A stretch of 64,000 nucleotides of DNA, from the NCBI GenBank assembly GCA_907163375.1, contig CAJQUW010006411.1, positions 1 through 64,000 on the forward strand, in the 5' to 3' direction. The stretch is from Prostheceraeus crozeri (lineage: Eukaryota; Platyhelminthes; Polycladida; Euryleptidae). Numbering within the stretch: the stretch's first letter is position 1; every line of letters starts with the position of its first letter. The position numbers and the translations under genes were made by a program. Shown here piece after piece: positions 24,480-37,489 of this stretch. The notes beneath the pieces are model-generated. The model did no database searches. It saw only the letters and a program-made list of their open reading frames with translations, and was not told the DNA's origin.

Positions 24480-25245
24480 AATATTCACGATACGATCCGA
24501 TCTGAAATGATTAATATTGAGAAATGGTGTCACAAGAAAGAGCGAAACTTGAGCACCTCAAAAACGAAAATATTGTTTTGCGGGTGATTCAATACATTAC
24601 CGGTTTTGGATGACATCCAAGCAGCCAATTACATGAACATTCTTGGAGCCACTTTGGACGCAAACCTGGGATTCCCACGGCATGTTGAATCCCTCAGGTC
24701 AAAGTCAGCATCAAGTCTTCATGCCCTTCGCATGCTTCGACCTCACATGGCAGTCAATGAACTCCATGCGATCTATGGTTCTTATGTCCGTTCAATAATG
24801 GAATACGCCTGTCCTGCAATCTGTGGCATCAACAAAGCCTCGAACAACTTTTGGAGCGCATTGATAAACGGGCCCATCGCATTATTTTCTTTGGAGAGGC
24901 TTACCATTCCTGTATTTGTTCTCCGAATTGTCTAGCTATCAGACGATTGTCTATGTCAAAGAAAATTTTTCCGCAAATTCGCAGTGATCCATCTCACATA
25001 TTGTACCGACTGACTCCTCAGATATTACCTCGTACACAAAAGTTCCGATCCTTTTATACACGGACGTTGACCCGGTCCCGTTCATTCTTCCTGCTTTTAA
25101 CACTAATAGAAAACGACGTTCCCTTAACTTGAAAATTCCCTATTTTGTCTTGTATCTTGAAATTGAATTTTAATGGTTGTATATGCATTGTAGCCAGATT
25201 TGTACTGTATCCTTTTCAATGGATGATAATAAACCTCTACTACTA
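24480..25245 (+). mobile_element. CR1/Jockey-group LINE relic, RT C-terminus and 3' end
   Basis: The frame at 24606-24935 contains LGATLDANLGFPRHVESLRS, then LHALRMLRPHM and YGSYVRSIMEYACPAICG. The next frame (24851-25132) has LERIDKRAHRIIFFGEAYHS. This is the thumb and C-terminal part of a LINE reverse transcriptase ('LGVTLD..L.F..HV...K...RL..LR.L......Y...IRSILEYACPV...L..IQKRA.RII'). An AATAAA lies near 25,229, followed by CTACTACTAC, a typical LINE 3' tail. It is 5'-truncated with at least one frameshift. Confidence 0.8.
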
Positions 25246-27208
25246 CATTGGATTCTGCATGAAATTGAAATTGATCAACATTTTCTTAGACGCTATTGAG
25301 CAGTCCTGTCCTTGCATCAAGTATTAGAAGAAGTATGGAGGAGAATGAAATACAAAAATTTATTAGCCTCCACCTAAAGTCAAATTCAACAAGACGTCGG
25401 GCCTTGGTCGCTTCATCTACGGTAGACCTTTAAATGGTCACTGTTGAATCATAAATAGAATATACATGTATTGGCCGACTGATGTGTAATTTGCAACACA
25501 TGCATTACTTATTATTAATTTGCTACACTTTCAGCTACATGCATGTAAATCTTGCATGAAGTGTTCATCTCTGGAAAGTGTCTGGTCATTCTTGTATGGC
25601 TGAGGTGCAATTTTGAGTGAGCGAACAAAAGGAAAGAATTATAAGTCACAAATGGTATCACCTCTGAGATGTGGTGGTCACGATGTTAATTGTTCATCAA
25701 AATGATGTTGGATGACGATTTGAAACCGATGTGACAAAATTAAGTGACAAAAGTATAAAAACAAAAATGCCTGTGAAAAACCACAAGAAACACTAGACAG
25801 GTACCGAAAACCCCGTCGACTCCTTCAAGCGCTCTTTTGATTGAATTTTCTTAAAATTGAATGAAACTTCAGATTTTTACATTTCTTCTGCGACCGCTCA
25901 CGATGTTGTTCATTCCTTTCATCCACCTTGGAATAAAGCAAAGTTTCTTCACATAGCGCCAGTTATTTTGTTTACAAACTAACTTGGCTGTCTAAGGTTT
26001 CATAGAAATTAACTCGTCTGTAGTTCCGTGTCTCTCAAAAAGCATTTGCCTGGATTCTAAGTTCTTCAGCGCATTTTGAAAAAGTTCCAGACGGATAATC
26101 TGAAGGATTTCCCTCACATATCGAGGCAAGACACGCGAGTAAGGATTATTTGCTTCATGAATATTCTTATCACTAATTCTTTGTCTACAAAATTTCAGAG
26201 ACGTCAACAAGATCAACTTCAAAGAGCTGTTTGTGCACTGTGATATGGCATATTTCTACGAATCAGATTAGTGATTTAATGCTACTTGATATATGGAAAA
26301 ATTGCCTGACTTCAAAATATTCATCATCTTTCCGTGCGTTTTATGCACTGTTCTAGGTTGTAAAAATACTAAATTGTAAACAATCAGAACAAAGGACTTC
26401 TTGATTGAATCTTTTTATTTGTTGCTATCGGTCGGGCTTATATTCGATAATATAAATCCAATTTTCTTCGACTGTATAGTTATAAAGTGCATGGCATTGC
26501 TATATTTCCACATCATTATTTCTAGAAGTAACATACTACATTGTAAACCGTTGACTGACAGTTGACAGACATTAATCTTACAAAATCTATTTTGTCGGTC
26601 ATTGTTAGTTCTTGTAGGATGATTGGCACTGATCACCTACAATAGCTGACAAAAAGCGGCAAAATGAATATCAATGAATTATAGCTTAAATTTTATCAAA
26701 AATGTAGGTAATTGATTACATTATGTCAAAATATATCATGGTTTTGCCACACAATAATCAAAAAGTCAAGAAATCACTAATCGAAAAAATCAATCAATAT
26801 TCAACAGTTCTTGTTTAGTTAATTTGCATACAAAGCATCTGCTTCGATGTCTGTGGAGAACCTACAAATTCGCCGGATATCACAGGATATTGGAGGTGAC
26901 AATCGTCGGTTGATTTTGTCAGTACTTGTGTAGGATAATTGTCGGTCTACGGTTGAACAATTCAAATGTACATGTAATTACTCTCTTAGGCAAGAAAAAA
27001 TTGGACGTTTTATGAATGGCCATGTTTATCGCTGTACAGAAAAGTCCTAGCAGGAAATAATGCTTTGAAGAGCTCGAAAAGTTTTCCCAAAAAAGTAGAG
27101 CATTAGCACCGGTAAACAATGCATTTGACTCCAGATTTAAGAGCCTGATAGTAACACTATGTTTTTCTTCAACGTAATAACTTACTTAATGCTTACTTAA
27201 TGCATCTG
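25246..27208. other. no supported gene
   Basis: Intronic AT-rich sequence. A minus-strand frame at 25,992-26,222 (LPRYVREILQIIRLELFQNA) has an exon-like look and ends in a stop, but I could not match its phase to a neighbour. Confidence 0.4.
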
Positions 27209-27294
27209 AAATGTACATGACCGCTCTTGGTCGGGTTTGAGCGTCCAGGATTTAGCGGTCGAAACGCGATCGTCCTGACCAATTTCCCGTTGAT
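27209..27294 (+). repeat. short dispersed hairpin repeat, copy B
   Basis: Partner of 14,588-14,670. GACCGCT (27219-27225) pairs with AGCGGTC (27254-27260), enclosing the shared GGGTTTGAGCGTCCAGG. GGTCGAAAC follows directly, and GATGACC lies downstream. Confidence 0.55.
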
Positions 27295-27898
27295 GACCTC
27301 TTTAAAAATAGTCAAATAATTTGTATGCATATTTTGTAGAATTTTTTTCACGTTTTAGCTTAGGGAACTAATATTAGTTCTCCTGCACACCTGGTAGATT
27401 ATAGATAGCGTAATCCCGCTGTGTTAGCTAGATCTGGTATTTTGATTGGAAGCAGACCTGTCCTCTTATCATCTGAATGGGCAGACTGTTAAATAGAATC
27501 CTTTCAATATATAAGTAATTTTGAACAGGACGACTTACTCGCCAATTCATTACACATGAGGAGAGGAGAACTGTTGTTTGTCCTTCTAGCAAGTATTTTT
27601 AAATTTTTAGACATTTTAGGATATGGAAATTTTCTTCTAAATCATAATTTGCACCTAGTCGCTAGCTTGTTTTTTCTAATTATTAATTCTTAATTTGGTT
27701 ACCTTGACGCACTTTGCTACGTTGAATTAGATATTCTCGGATAAATATCAACTTAGTGCCAGTATGGATAACTGACAAGTGTCGGAAAGGAAAAGTAGCA
27801 ATATCCAATCATTAGCATTCCCAAAAACAGACTATTCGAACACATGTCACAGACAAACGTTGCTATAAACGTCCTTATGGTAATATGATGAATTTCAC

Positions 27899-28045
27899 CT
27901 TGCTTCATGAATTCTAAAGGATTAGTTTCGAAGAATTTTTGCGAATCCTCGCGGTGTTGCTTTGCCGATAAGAAATAGCTTTTGAGGTAAATACGAGTAA
28001 GTGGTGAATTCATCGAAGTTTTCATTATTGATAGGACTACACTCA
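27899..28045 (-). CDS. candidate exon of an unidentified gene
   Basis: A minus-strand segment with acceptor ATTTGTTTCAG before 28045 and donor GTGAAA after 27899. It is 147 bp, enters in phase 1 and leaves in phase 1. It encodes SVVLSIMKTSMNSPLTRIYL, then KSYFLSAKQHREDSQKFFET and NPLEFMKQ. It has good protein-like composition and no stops. It lies inside the long intron of the IP3R/RyR-like gene, but the flanking exons of that gene join in phase without it. It may belong to another gene or to a relic. I do not recognise it. Confidence 0.4.
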
Positions 28046-30239
28046 CTGAAACAAATGTATGACTTATATCTCCACTCTCATAAACAAGAGATCTGTCCCA
28101 GTGGTAAACATTGAGACTTCGTAGTCTGTTCTCGACGAATTCATGACATCATCTGCCTGAATAATGATCGTAAAGAGATCCATCCATCTTCGCATTTACA
28201 TTTTCCACCAAAATAATTATAAATCACATTCACTTCAACGAAACATTCCGCTGCAGTTATGCGTGAAAAGTAATTATTTGACTATTATGTTTGAACAATC
28301 ATCGACTGAATCATACTAATTTCAATTCATTGAGTCTTTACTTCTGCAAATGTTTCAAAACTGCAGTTTGTTGCCGATGTTCCAAATATGAAAATACCAA
28401 TCACTATTGGACATTTTTACTTTGAATGACAGACTTACAGAATTTTTACAGACTGCAGGATGAATAGCATGATTGAGCCGGATTCAGTGACAAGCAGATT
28501 TCTCTGCCCTGTAATCTATTTTCAAAGTCATTTCACCTCAGTTACAATATCATCATGCAAATCCCGAAAATTGGGTTCATCTTTGTAATCTATCACTCAC
28601 GGGACTGAAATCAATCAAATATTCAAAGTAACAAAACTGCATCTGCCGGAAGTTGTAAAAATCTTATCAAGAGATGTAGGCTAAACTTGCACAACATCAT
28701 GAATTGAATCAAATTCCCGGAACCTCAAATATGCTGGAGAAAAGTATATCGGAAGGAATCTAGATTTCACTGAGCGCATCCAACAGGATTAATGCAAAGG
28801 GTCACATTGAGTTGAGATGATAGATGCTCAGAATGCACGCGTATCGAATGCTCCAATATATTCTCTGATTGGAAGGCGAGGCTTGATGTTCATCTCTTTG
28901 AAAATAGCGGGATTAATGGCATTTTATCAACCCAAAAGACAAGAAAATGTACTAGTTTGAGGGTGTTCTTTGTTTTCAAGACAATAAAAGATCAATGTAA
29001 ATGGAATAATTGAATGTTGAGTCATCAGTGATAATTGCCATTTCACCCAACATCAGGAGTCATCAGCATGTCTAGTTCACATATCCCAACATCAGTACAG
29101 CTTCATATTTAAAGTTGCAGCAATGCCCGCGCAAATTTTGAGATAAGACTACACACAGCACGAGAATGTGAATTTTCTGTCTGTTGAATTACTAATTGCA
29201 AATCTCAAATTTACCCAGGCATGGCTGCGACTTCAAATAGGCAGTTGTGTCGGTGTTAAGAGATGTGAACTAACCCTGATGATTATTCTTGATATTGGAT
29301 GAAACAGCAGCTATTCAGGTCCGTTCCCATTTTTCTGCTAAAGATGCAACTCAATATTTAATTACTCTATTTACTCGTACATTGTGTTCGCAAAATACTG
29401 ATAACACGATTTGCCAGTAGTGCTTTAAAGAAGTGTTAGAAAAATACAAATGAACACGATTACAATGAGTATTTAATGAAACATGCTGTTGATTGCATAG
29501 CCTAAATTTGGATCAAAGATAGTCGCAGTTTTAAATCTCAAAATGCACGAGAAGTCAATGAGAAGAGATTGATAAGAAAACAGTGGAATAGAAAAATAAA
29601 TATTAATTCTATAAACATCATGGTTCATGCTGAACAATGTGAAAGCAGGAAACAAATGCTGAAAACTGAGCATCCAATTCTCTTTCCTGAATAGACATGT
29701 TGATGATGTTTATTCAAATTGGAATACCACGGCAGAACTGCATTTGAAATTTCATAAATACTGGAATAGGCCGGAGGTTGAAATATTCCATTATTTCCTT
29801 AGATGGAGATGGCAACTGTTACAAGCTTTCACTATAGTAGTGAAGTTGAAGCCGAAATCGGCAGAACTCTGTCATCACCGTTCTACACATTTACTCACCA
29901 GGGATTAGAAATATCTTGATGATTCAAAAATTGTCAAAACATCTGTGAAATTGTCATGAAAGGATAAATATTCCAATCATGATAAAGTAATATCAATACG
30001 GCAAAATCTTGAAATGTAACAAAACCTGTCACAAATTGTAGAGCATTTTATGTAAAAATGCACATGTGCATCACAGTTTGAACCGCTAACATCTATAAGC
30101 TCTGGTAAACCGTGAAATAAGTCCTTTATGATAACCGTCTATGACAAAATGTGTCAGGCTGTATAAAGCACAAAATGAAATGTAAATTTGAGATGTGGTG
30201 TTGGAAGAGATCAGTTTGAAGAATGTCAAACTGTTCAGT
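28046..30239. other. no gene seen
   Basis: AT-rich, no supported frames or repeats. Confidence 0.5.
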
Positions 30240-30501
30240 TGGAGAATACCAGTTGGAAGTGAAAACTAAGCAATGAAGAAGTGCTGAAAAAAGCGTGAAA
30301 CGGAGGAAGATCGAGTATTTTTGCAATATCCTAAGACACTACGAAATGTTGCGTGTGATGGTGGAAGGTAAAATCAATGGTGTAAAAGTGAGAGGAAGAC
30401 AAGGACGAATCTACACTGACGATATCAAGGACTGGACTCACACAAGGACGAAAGGAAATACCATCCGAAAGGCGATCTTTAAACATCTTCATGTGACATG
30501 A
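30240..30501 (+). mobile_element. LINE relic, reverse transcriptase C-terminal tail
   Basis: Encodes VKRRKIEYFCNILRHYEMLR, then VMVEGKINGVKVRGRQGRIY and TDDIKDWT. This matches the 'KRRKL.YFGHI.RHD.LL...EGKI.GKRGRGR.R..W.D.IK.WT' tail of RTE-like and related LINEs. Only about 260 bp remain. Confidence 0.75.
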
Positions 30502-30735
30502 ACTCCTACCTCCCCATGGAGACGGAATCTTACCTGCACCAGCAAATTGATGCTAGAGGTGCACCGCATATATCCATGGAAAGATATATACATGTACATA
30601 GTGATATAATATGCATGTAATATGAATTTTCAAATTATGAAATGAATAGATCATTAGTGCAACTCATAATGTAATTTATAGAATAGAAATCAAGATACGC
30701 TAATTGTATATCTCAAATCCATTCCAGAGTTGTAC

Positions 30736-30859
30736 CTGCTCAACTTCTTTTTTTACTGAGGAGGCAACTCCAAAATGATTATTGTACTCGTAGATTGTAC
30801 GCAGAAGCTTTGGCATGCACTGTAAAGCTATTTCTAGCTCGGTTTTAGAAGTATCTCTA
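30736..30859 (-). CDS. candidate exon of an unidentified gene
   Basis: Acceptor CCCGTACTGCAGCAG before 30859 and donor GTACAA after 30736. The 124-bp segment leaves in phase 0 and encodes RDTSKTELEIALQCMPKLLR, then TIYEYNNHFGVASSVKKEVE Q. The phase does not fit the exon at 31624-31748, which ends in phase 0 while this one needs two preceding bases. It is therefore probably not part of the same transcript. No family recognised. Confidence 0.4.
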
Positions 30860-31623
30860 CTGCTGCAGTACGGGAAAATTACACTCAACCACAAAAGTAT
30901 ATAAAAATCGGACAGTTTTCAAGGATGCGCTTGTCATATTCACAGTAAAACTACTACAGATGAGGCAAACAAGGAGAAAAACATTTGTTTCATTCTGATA
31001 TTTTTCCACTACAGATACTTTGAAATTGCGAGCTGATATCAGCCTCTCACATGTAGAAAAACTGACTACTGACATCCATGTGTTTTCCTGAGCGGCTTCA
31101 GATATTATTCCATTGGATAGGCTGCAGCAATCAAGCTCGCAGAGACATCACGGACCTCCATCAGTCTATAAAAATATATTCAACAAAATTTAGATCGATT
31201 TCCTTGATTGTGAGCAATCCTAGAGACTTTCCTGATGATGTTGTTGCGAAAAATGATGATGTTCTTGAAAATGCACTGCAATGTCATACCTACCAGGCAA
31301 GGTAATGTTTCTAAAGTTGAAAAATCCATAACCGAAGCCCTTTTGTCAAAGGATGGGCAACTGCGGTTACGAAAATAATAGGCATCCAAGAATATTGGTA
31401 GAAGAATTACTCTCTACATTCGCTAACATTCCGATCTCTCTAGTCGAAATCACGTAATCTCAGAAAAATTCTATGCCGGAATCGTCTTTCATTCCTTTTG
31501 AGTTGTGCTACTTAACAAACCTGAATAAGAGATGAATATCACGGCAATCCAATTCACTGACATCAATGCTGAATGCGTGCTCAATGGATAAAACTTTTAA
31601 TGCACTCTGTAAGTCAAGCTCAC

Positions 31624-31748
31624 CTTTATCTTTTGCAATCGTATCTTAGAGGCTGGATCGTTTGCCTGGGCACCGAGCTGTGCCAAAGTTTTCCTATATG
31701 ACTTTGATGTCTTGTATCGACTGCAAATGCATATTTCAAAGATGATAC
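31624..31748 (-). CDS. exon, IP3R/RyR-like gene (N-terminal domain)
   Basis: A 125-bp exon: acceptor CCTCTATTTCAG before 31748, donor GTGAGC after 31624. It takes two bases to complete a Gly codon begun in the exon at 35445-35518 and ends in phase 0, joining the exon at 19551-19715 in phase. It encodes IIFEICICSRYKTSKSYRKT, then LAQLGAQANDPASKIRLQKI K. IP3 receptors have '[21 protein letters not shown]' at this point, so the order and the sequence both fit the suppressor/beta-trefoil 1 domain. Confidence 0.65.
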
Positions 31749-33639
31749 CTGAAATAGAGGAAGGAGAGAGGTTTAAACATTTGAATTTTCAATAATATTG
31801 TAGTGCCATATCTATGAACCATATCAAATGATTCAGATATCAGATATCAGGCGTGCCAACTGCCAAGTAGTGATATCTTTGACTTCATGTAATAATTTAA
31901 ATTACAAACTCTCTAACCTTCTGATACATGAAAGACCTACGTCCAAATAAATGTAGTTGACTTCTTGATTTATTATTCTCAATACAAAACCGCAACAACT
32001 ACAATTGGTGAGCCCAAACTCAAACACAGAAGTAAATCCGAATTCTCAAGCAATGACTTCAGAAACTGTATGATAACACTACAATTCTATGCACTGAAAT
32101 GTCGATATTATAGTGCCTGATATCATTATTATAAAAGTTAAGGTCATAGAGCAAGTACAGTATATTAGGTAGAGTGGCAACTCCGCATTTATTAAATCCC
32201 CAATGTGTATACACTTTCGATTTTATTAAATGAACTCAAGGGAGATACAGGTGGTATTGTTTCCAAATGTGAGATATGCAAATTTTTGCAGTTTTTAAGA
32301 AATTACAACGGAATTGACTGATCATGATAGCATAAAGCAGAAGGGAATGATATTATTCTGTAGATCGTAAATGGTTCGTTAACTTTGTAACTTTGTAGAT
32401 TGTTAACTTTGAAAGATGTAAATGGTTCAACATCACAATTCAGATTCAAGTAATAAAACATGAATTTGTGAATCATGCCGGTGGAAATTGATTTAAAAAC
32501 TTAAAATTTCAGCCACGAAAGCACGAATAATATCCCGACTTTTTCATGAAGACATTCATTGTAATACAGATCATAAAATTCCCTTGATAATCAGTTTGAT
32601 TTCCGCTTAGTTAGGATGCTTATTATCAAATATTCATTTCTTTTTGATATCCAACTTGTTTCACACTACTTATGTAGGAGAGTCATACCGGTAGTATATA
32701 AATTGGCAAATTTTGACTTTTTTCAAAAGTGCTCAAATAATTTTTTGGACCACAGGAACGCAATTTCCGTTAAAAACTGAATCTTTTCATTCAAAATTTT
32801 TCACTGTATACAGATGCTTTTTTGAGTCGTGACTCTACCTATATATCCCTACTCTATTGTTTAAATACTTTAATGTTCAATAATATCATGAAGAGTACAA
32901 TAAAACAAACAAGTTACGGAATGTGAATTATGAGCAATTATTCTGTGTACTTATCCATTTGATGACGATAATCTGAATGAGAGACAGTTCGTCGGGACCA
33001 TCATTGACCGAGAAACAAAACGGTGTCCTCTCCACACAGGATACAAATAATCAGTTCATCTTATGACAATCAATGTCCTGTTTTCAAAGCAATTTTTACA
33101 TCTGACCAACGCTTTTTTCAATAACAGTTCATCTAAATGATAGAATGATTGGTTTTTGTCATGATGAGCAGTTGGGTGATTCCAATAGAATTAGAAAAAG
33201 GCATGGAATGTGCTTCATTATACATGCACCAGCCGCAAGCATTCATCGTGCTTGTCGCATTTAAGAATGACACAGTTAACGATTGTCCTCCAATTGTCAT
33301 TGCATTAATTTTACTTCATCAATCCCAACTTCCTGACAAGTGTTGTGGCATGCTGTTGTCATCACATCTTCAAAGGCAGAAACGTCCATGCCATTATTTA
33401 GCAAAATAATCTATTGAACTGTAAAGGTTATGAAGAGAAGAGCGGGAAAGACAGAGAACCAACAACATCAAATATTGCAGCATCTCCCCAGAGTTCAGTG
33501 GTTGACAAAATCACACGCGATTCCTGTAGAATTGATGAAATTGAACATAGTTAGTCGAGAAAATTTATATGGAAGATGCCCTGAGAGGCCCATTTTTATA
33601 TGTGTAGTTGGAAAGAAATGGTCATAAGAAAATCTTAAA
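31749..33639. other. intron, no gene seen
   Basis: AT-rich sequence between an IP3R/RyR-like exon and a PLE insertion. No supported frames. Confidence 0.5.
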
Positions 33640-35165
33640 CCCTTGTCGGTAAATGAAACCACTATCAAAGATACATTTGAGTTTGTTTCGGAATTGAAGT
33701 CTCTAAAAGTTGATGACAATGATCAATGACATAATGGTTTCTTATGATGTAGCATCTCTCTTTAACAACAAACCGTTAGATGAAACTATAAAGATAATAG
33801 CAGAACGAGCATTTCAAAACAATTTTTTCAATCAAACCACAAACTTGAGTTTGAACAAATACCATTTAGAAACTCTACTGAGGCTGGCTACGAAAAATCA
33901 ACTGTTTATTCTAAATGGAAAATTATACGAGGAATTTGATGGTTTAGCTACAGGAAGACCACTCGGTCCTCTATTTGCCAACGTATTCATGACTAAAATA
34001 GAAAAGAAGTTAAAGGCATGAGACAAATTACCAAGATTCTATCGCCGCTATATTGATGATACATTTGTTTTATGTTCAAACGACCAGTGCGCAAAAGAAT
34101 TTCTCAGAATCCTTAACCAAGCATATCCTTCATTGAAATTTACCATGGAATTATCTGAAAATAACTCCATTCCATTTCTCGGAGTTTTGGTTCATAAAAT
34201 TGGTCACCATTTCACGACAGATGTTTACCGAAAACCGACTTATACAGGCCTTCTTCTGCATTGTCATAGCCTTGTACGGTAGACAGCAGATATAAAAGTG
34301 TGCGTCTGAAAACCATGATAACACGCACTCATTGCTTGACATCAAGTTGGTCTGACTTTAAAACGAATGTGAAATAATCAAAAACATTTTCATCAAATTA
34401 CAATATCCCATCCAAGTGATAGAAAGTTCAATCAAATATGTATTAGACAAAGTGCACACAACCGATGAAAGTAAGACTGAAAAAGAAAGGCCAGATTCAA
34501 CGCTAATTTTGCCGTACAAAGATGAACGTTTTGCTACTTTTGTACGACGTCAACTTCACAACATCAATGTGCAAATTGGTCTTGTAATCAAACCAATATT
34601 CACCAGTCGCAAGATCTCATCGATGGTTACAAACCCACTAGAGAAGCCCCTCCTTGTTAACAGTAGCAACGTGATTTATCAATATAAATGTGGTTCGTGT
34701 GATGCGAGCGATGTGGGATTCACGTCGCAACGCCTGTTCCAAAGAGTTGAAGAACATCCGCACTCTGTAATAAGTGAGCATCGCCTACAATCGTGGCTGT
34801 GACCTAGCAATTTCTATGGAGAGTTTTAAGATCTTAAAGAAATGTAAGAAAGACGATCTGAGAATCTATGAGATGCTATTTATTCAGAAATTTCATCCTA
34901 ATCTGAATGGACAGAACAATTCTGTGAAACCTCGTTTGCTTGATAATTAGTTTGCTTTTTCTCTTCCTAAGTCTATGTAGCACAATTTACTGGATGTCTT
35001 GTTTTTTACATATAAGTTAGCTATGCAAATGTAAAATTTACTTTTCTCCTTTTAGCCTGGTTTCCATTCTATGATTTTCAAAGTTTGTAGTCAGTTCATG
35101 TATGTAATCCAGTCGCTAATTTTTATCTGTGTACCCTTGAGAATGCTCAATAGACTATGAGCGAA
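33640..35165 (+). mobile_element. Penelope-like element with RT and GIY-YIG remnants
   Basis: In order along the plus strand: VSYDVASLFNNKPLDETI and LYEEFDGLATGRPLGPLFAN (33,740-34,010, RT palm), RRYIDDTFVLC (near 34,045, the catalytic DD), IPFLGVLVHK, then LPYKDERFATFVRRQL, VIYQYKCGSCDASDVGFTSQ (the GIY-YIG start) and FIQKFHPNLNGQ (its C-terminal end, near 34,885). This is a Penelope-like retroelement of the EN-containing type. It ends near 35,165 with the CGAAACGTTGGAAAAATTTT motif common at PLE 3' ends. It is broken, with several breaks, and inserted in an intron of the IP3R/RyR-like gene on the opposite strand. Confidence 0.85.
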
Positions 35166-35444
35166 ACGTTGGAAAAATTTTCCTTTTTATTTCTTTCCAA
35201 AATTACGTCTCAAAAATGTTTTATCAATAGTTGGAAAGAGTCAGGAGTACTTTATGAGTCCAGAAAATGTGAAAGCCTCAAGCCTCACATTTGAACAATC
35301 TGGTTCACCTTGAGAGGTACTGATCTGAGCGAAAGCTGCTTCCAAAATGGCATTATAGGTATTGAGCGAGCAGTATACAAATATTGATTGGTTTTGGTTT
35401 AGATTTTACATCTGAATGGTTACGAAGACTAAAATTCGGCTCAC

Positions 35445-35518
35445 CTTGCATGTTTGACACATCTGCTGGCATATCCATGCTCTGACCACAGAAGACAAGC
35501 GGCTCATTGTAAACCAAG
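35445..35518 (-). CDS. exon, IP3R/RyR-like gene
   Basis: A 74-bp exon: acceptor TTCTATCTGTTTCAG before 35518, donor GTGAGC after 35445. It encodes LVYNEPLVFCGQSMDMPADV, then SNMQ and the first base of Gly. The split codon is completed by the exon at 31624-31748. It corresponds to the short stretch before 'CLFKLCP' in IP3 receptors. The similarity of this small exon alone is weak; the assignment rests on phase and order. Confidence 0.55.
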
Positions 35519-36012
35519 CTGAAACAGATAGAACAGCGGCATAACTCACCTCAAAGTAAACATTGATAGAAGGGGTCATCTACATTGTTCTTCATAAAGT
35601 TCCAAATGAGTACCAGAGAGAGTACTGTGCCTGAGTACAAACTACGACTACGAATCTATCCCAGCACTCTTCGAGTTCCAAAAAACAGTACTCAGTCTAG
35701 AACTCTTTCGGGTCGAAAGGACAGTAGTCAAAAGTCAAAATTTGTTCATTTCCAAAAATCATTGGAAAACGAAATTATGATTTTATGCATAGAATACATT
35801 CGTATACAATACAGCGTACGGTCAGTGCTGTTGAAAAAAAGTCAACAGATCAGGAAGAAGAGGAGTTGGTCATTGATCATGTATTTAGATTTCGGAGTCT
35901 TAGCAGTTGATCTCTTCTTTGGTTACCATGCCTAACTCGTTGGCTTTTTTTAAGAGATCTTGCGATGGAATTTAAATGCCTTGGAGTCAAGGTACTCATT
36001 AATTTATGAAAT

Positions 36013-36700
36013 TCAACTATCATGTCGCAGTAGCAATGGTGCAGTTTGCTGCCATAGATTTTGATACAATGGACATTCTATCATGAACTGATACAAAGTC
36101 TCCACTTTTGATTCATTGCAAAGTTCACATAGACGTTCTTCATATGGAAATCTATTGCCATAACCGCCTGTTGCAAAATCCAATTTATGATTTTTTGTCA
36201 TAAGAATTTTAGTATTATATTATTTATATCATAGCAATCGATATCAAAATTCAGGTATGATTTCAAGGTTTCCTCAAACTGGCATAGTTCTAAATAAGTT
36301 AGACCAGAATGGCTCTCTTTTGCCGTAGATATCCATCTTTCCCTATTATAGTGACATACTCGCTCTTTTCAATATTGTCAAGTATACTTTTTATCAGCAG
36401 TTAGCTGGACATCCCATAGCTTTGATAGGTTTAGTTTTGTAAGGAATCTGTTTATTCTCAACATCATGTGTATCTGCTCTCGTGTCCAATTGATATCATA
36501 TTGAGATAGATTGCATTATATAACTGTTTAATCAAGCTATTTCCATTATTTGTACATAATTAGTCTTATCCAAAGACAGAACGCAGTTTTATAGAAATGA
36601 ATATTCACAGGATATATTCCAAAGTTCATCGATTAAGCAATAGTTTGGTGTAGTCGGCTTTAAGTGATAGCATCTTTTGCAAAACTGGCATTGAACCTAA
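36013..36700 (-). mobile_element. LINE relic, C-terminal zinc-knuckle part of reverse transcriptase
   Basis: The minus strand reads TKNHKLDFATGGYGNRFPYE, then ERLCELCNESKVETLYQFMI and ECPLYQNLW. This is the 'LRISSHKLEIE.GRY...PREER.C..C....IEDE.HFLL.CPLY' tail of LINE reverse transcriptases. Weaker matching pieces extend upstream on the minus strand to about 36,700 (for example REQIHMMLRINRFLTKLNLS). Broken and 5'-truncated. Confidence 0.75.
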
Positions 36701-37489
36701 TCCATACTCTTAAGATCTAAGAGAATTCTTATGAACACTTACTTGGTACTCATTCAATGAGCTACATAAGACTAGCACCTCAGCTATACAGAAAAATGCC
36801 ATGCGGCATATTAAACAGGCTATATCATAAGAACTGCTTTGGCAATTAAACGCAAATGCAATGGGATCAATATAACAAGCACAAGAATCAACTTCAGTCG
36901 ATAAGGATGGTGAACGTTGGCAGGACTCAAAGTGTTGTCGGCAAAAAAGATAGACGTTGGTAGGGTTCAAAGCATAATCGTTGAGGATGTTTTCTGACTA
37001 AGTGGATGTCTTAGGTTCATCAAGAGGAAATCGATGATCACAGGTTGGTTTGCAGGATAATTTAATGTTTCACTGCAACCACTTTGATATGCACGGAACA
37101 TAGCAAACCGTCGCTACCAGTGTTGTGAGCATTCACTACCTAAGACAGAAGCGACCGAGTGACGATTTTGGTGCACTATATTGTCTATGAATAACAGTGT
37201 TAACTGGACCATCGACCTTTTCACAGTCGCTATTCATCACAGCGTCGACACTGCACTCTCAGCTGGGAGGACTATACAAAAAGGCTTGATATTGATATTT
37301 CAGCATATTACATAGTACTGAACAAGCATTTTAGTATTCCTGTAATTTTAAGTTCGGTAATTCTAGTACTCTGCTGTTTAGAACTCAGATTCATGCGGAT
37401 CTGATGTTAGGACATAATGATTTACAGTGTAGGAGCCCCCGTTTCTCTTGATCACGCCTTTGTTAGTTGTGGCTCTTTAACCTTCATGT

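Noticed and set aside
25992-26222. Terminal coding exon on the minus strand
   Set aside because: It has a plausible peptide and stop, but no in-phase join to the neighbouring candidate exons and a weak acceptor.
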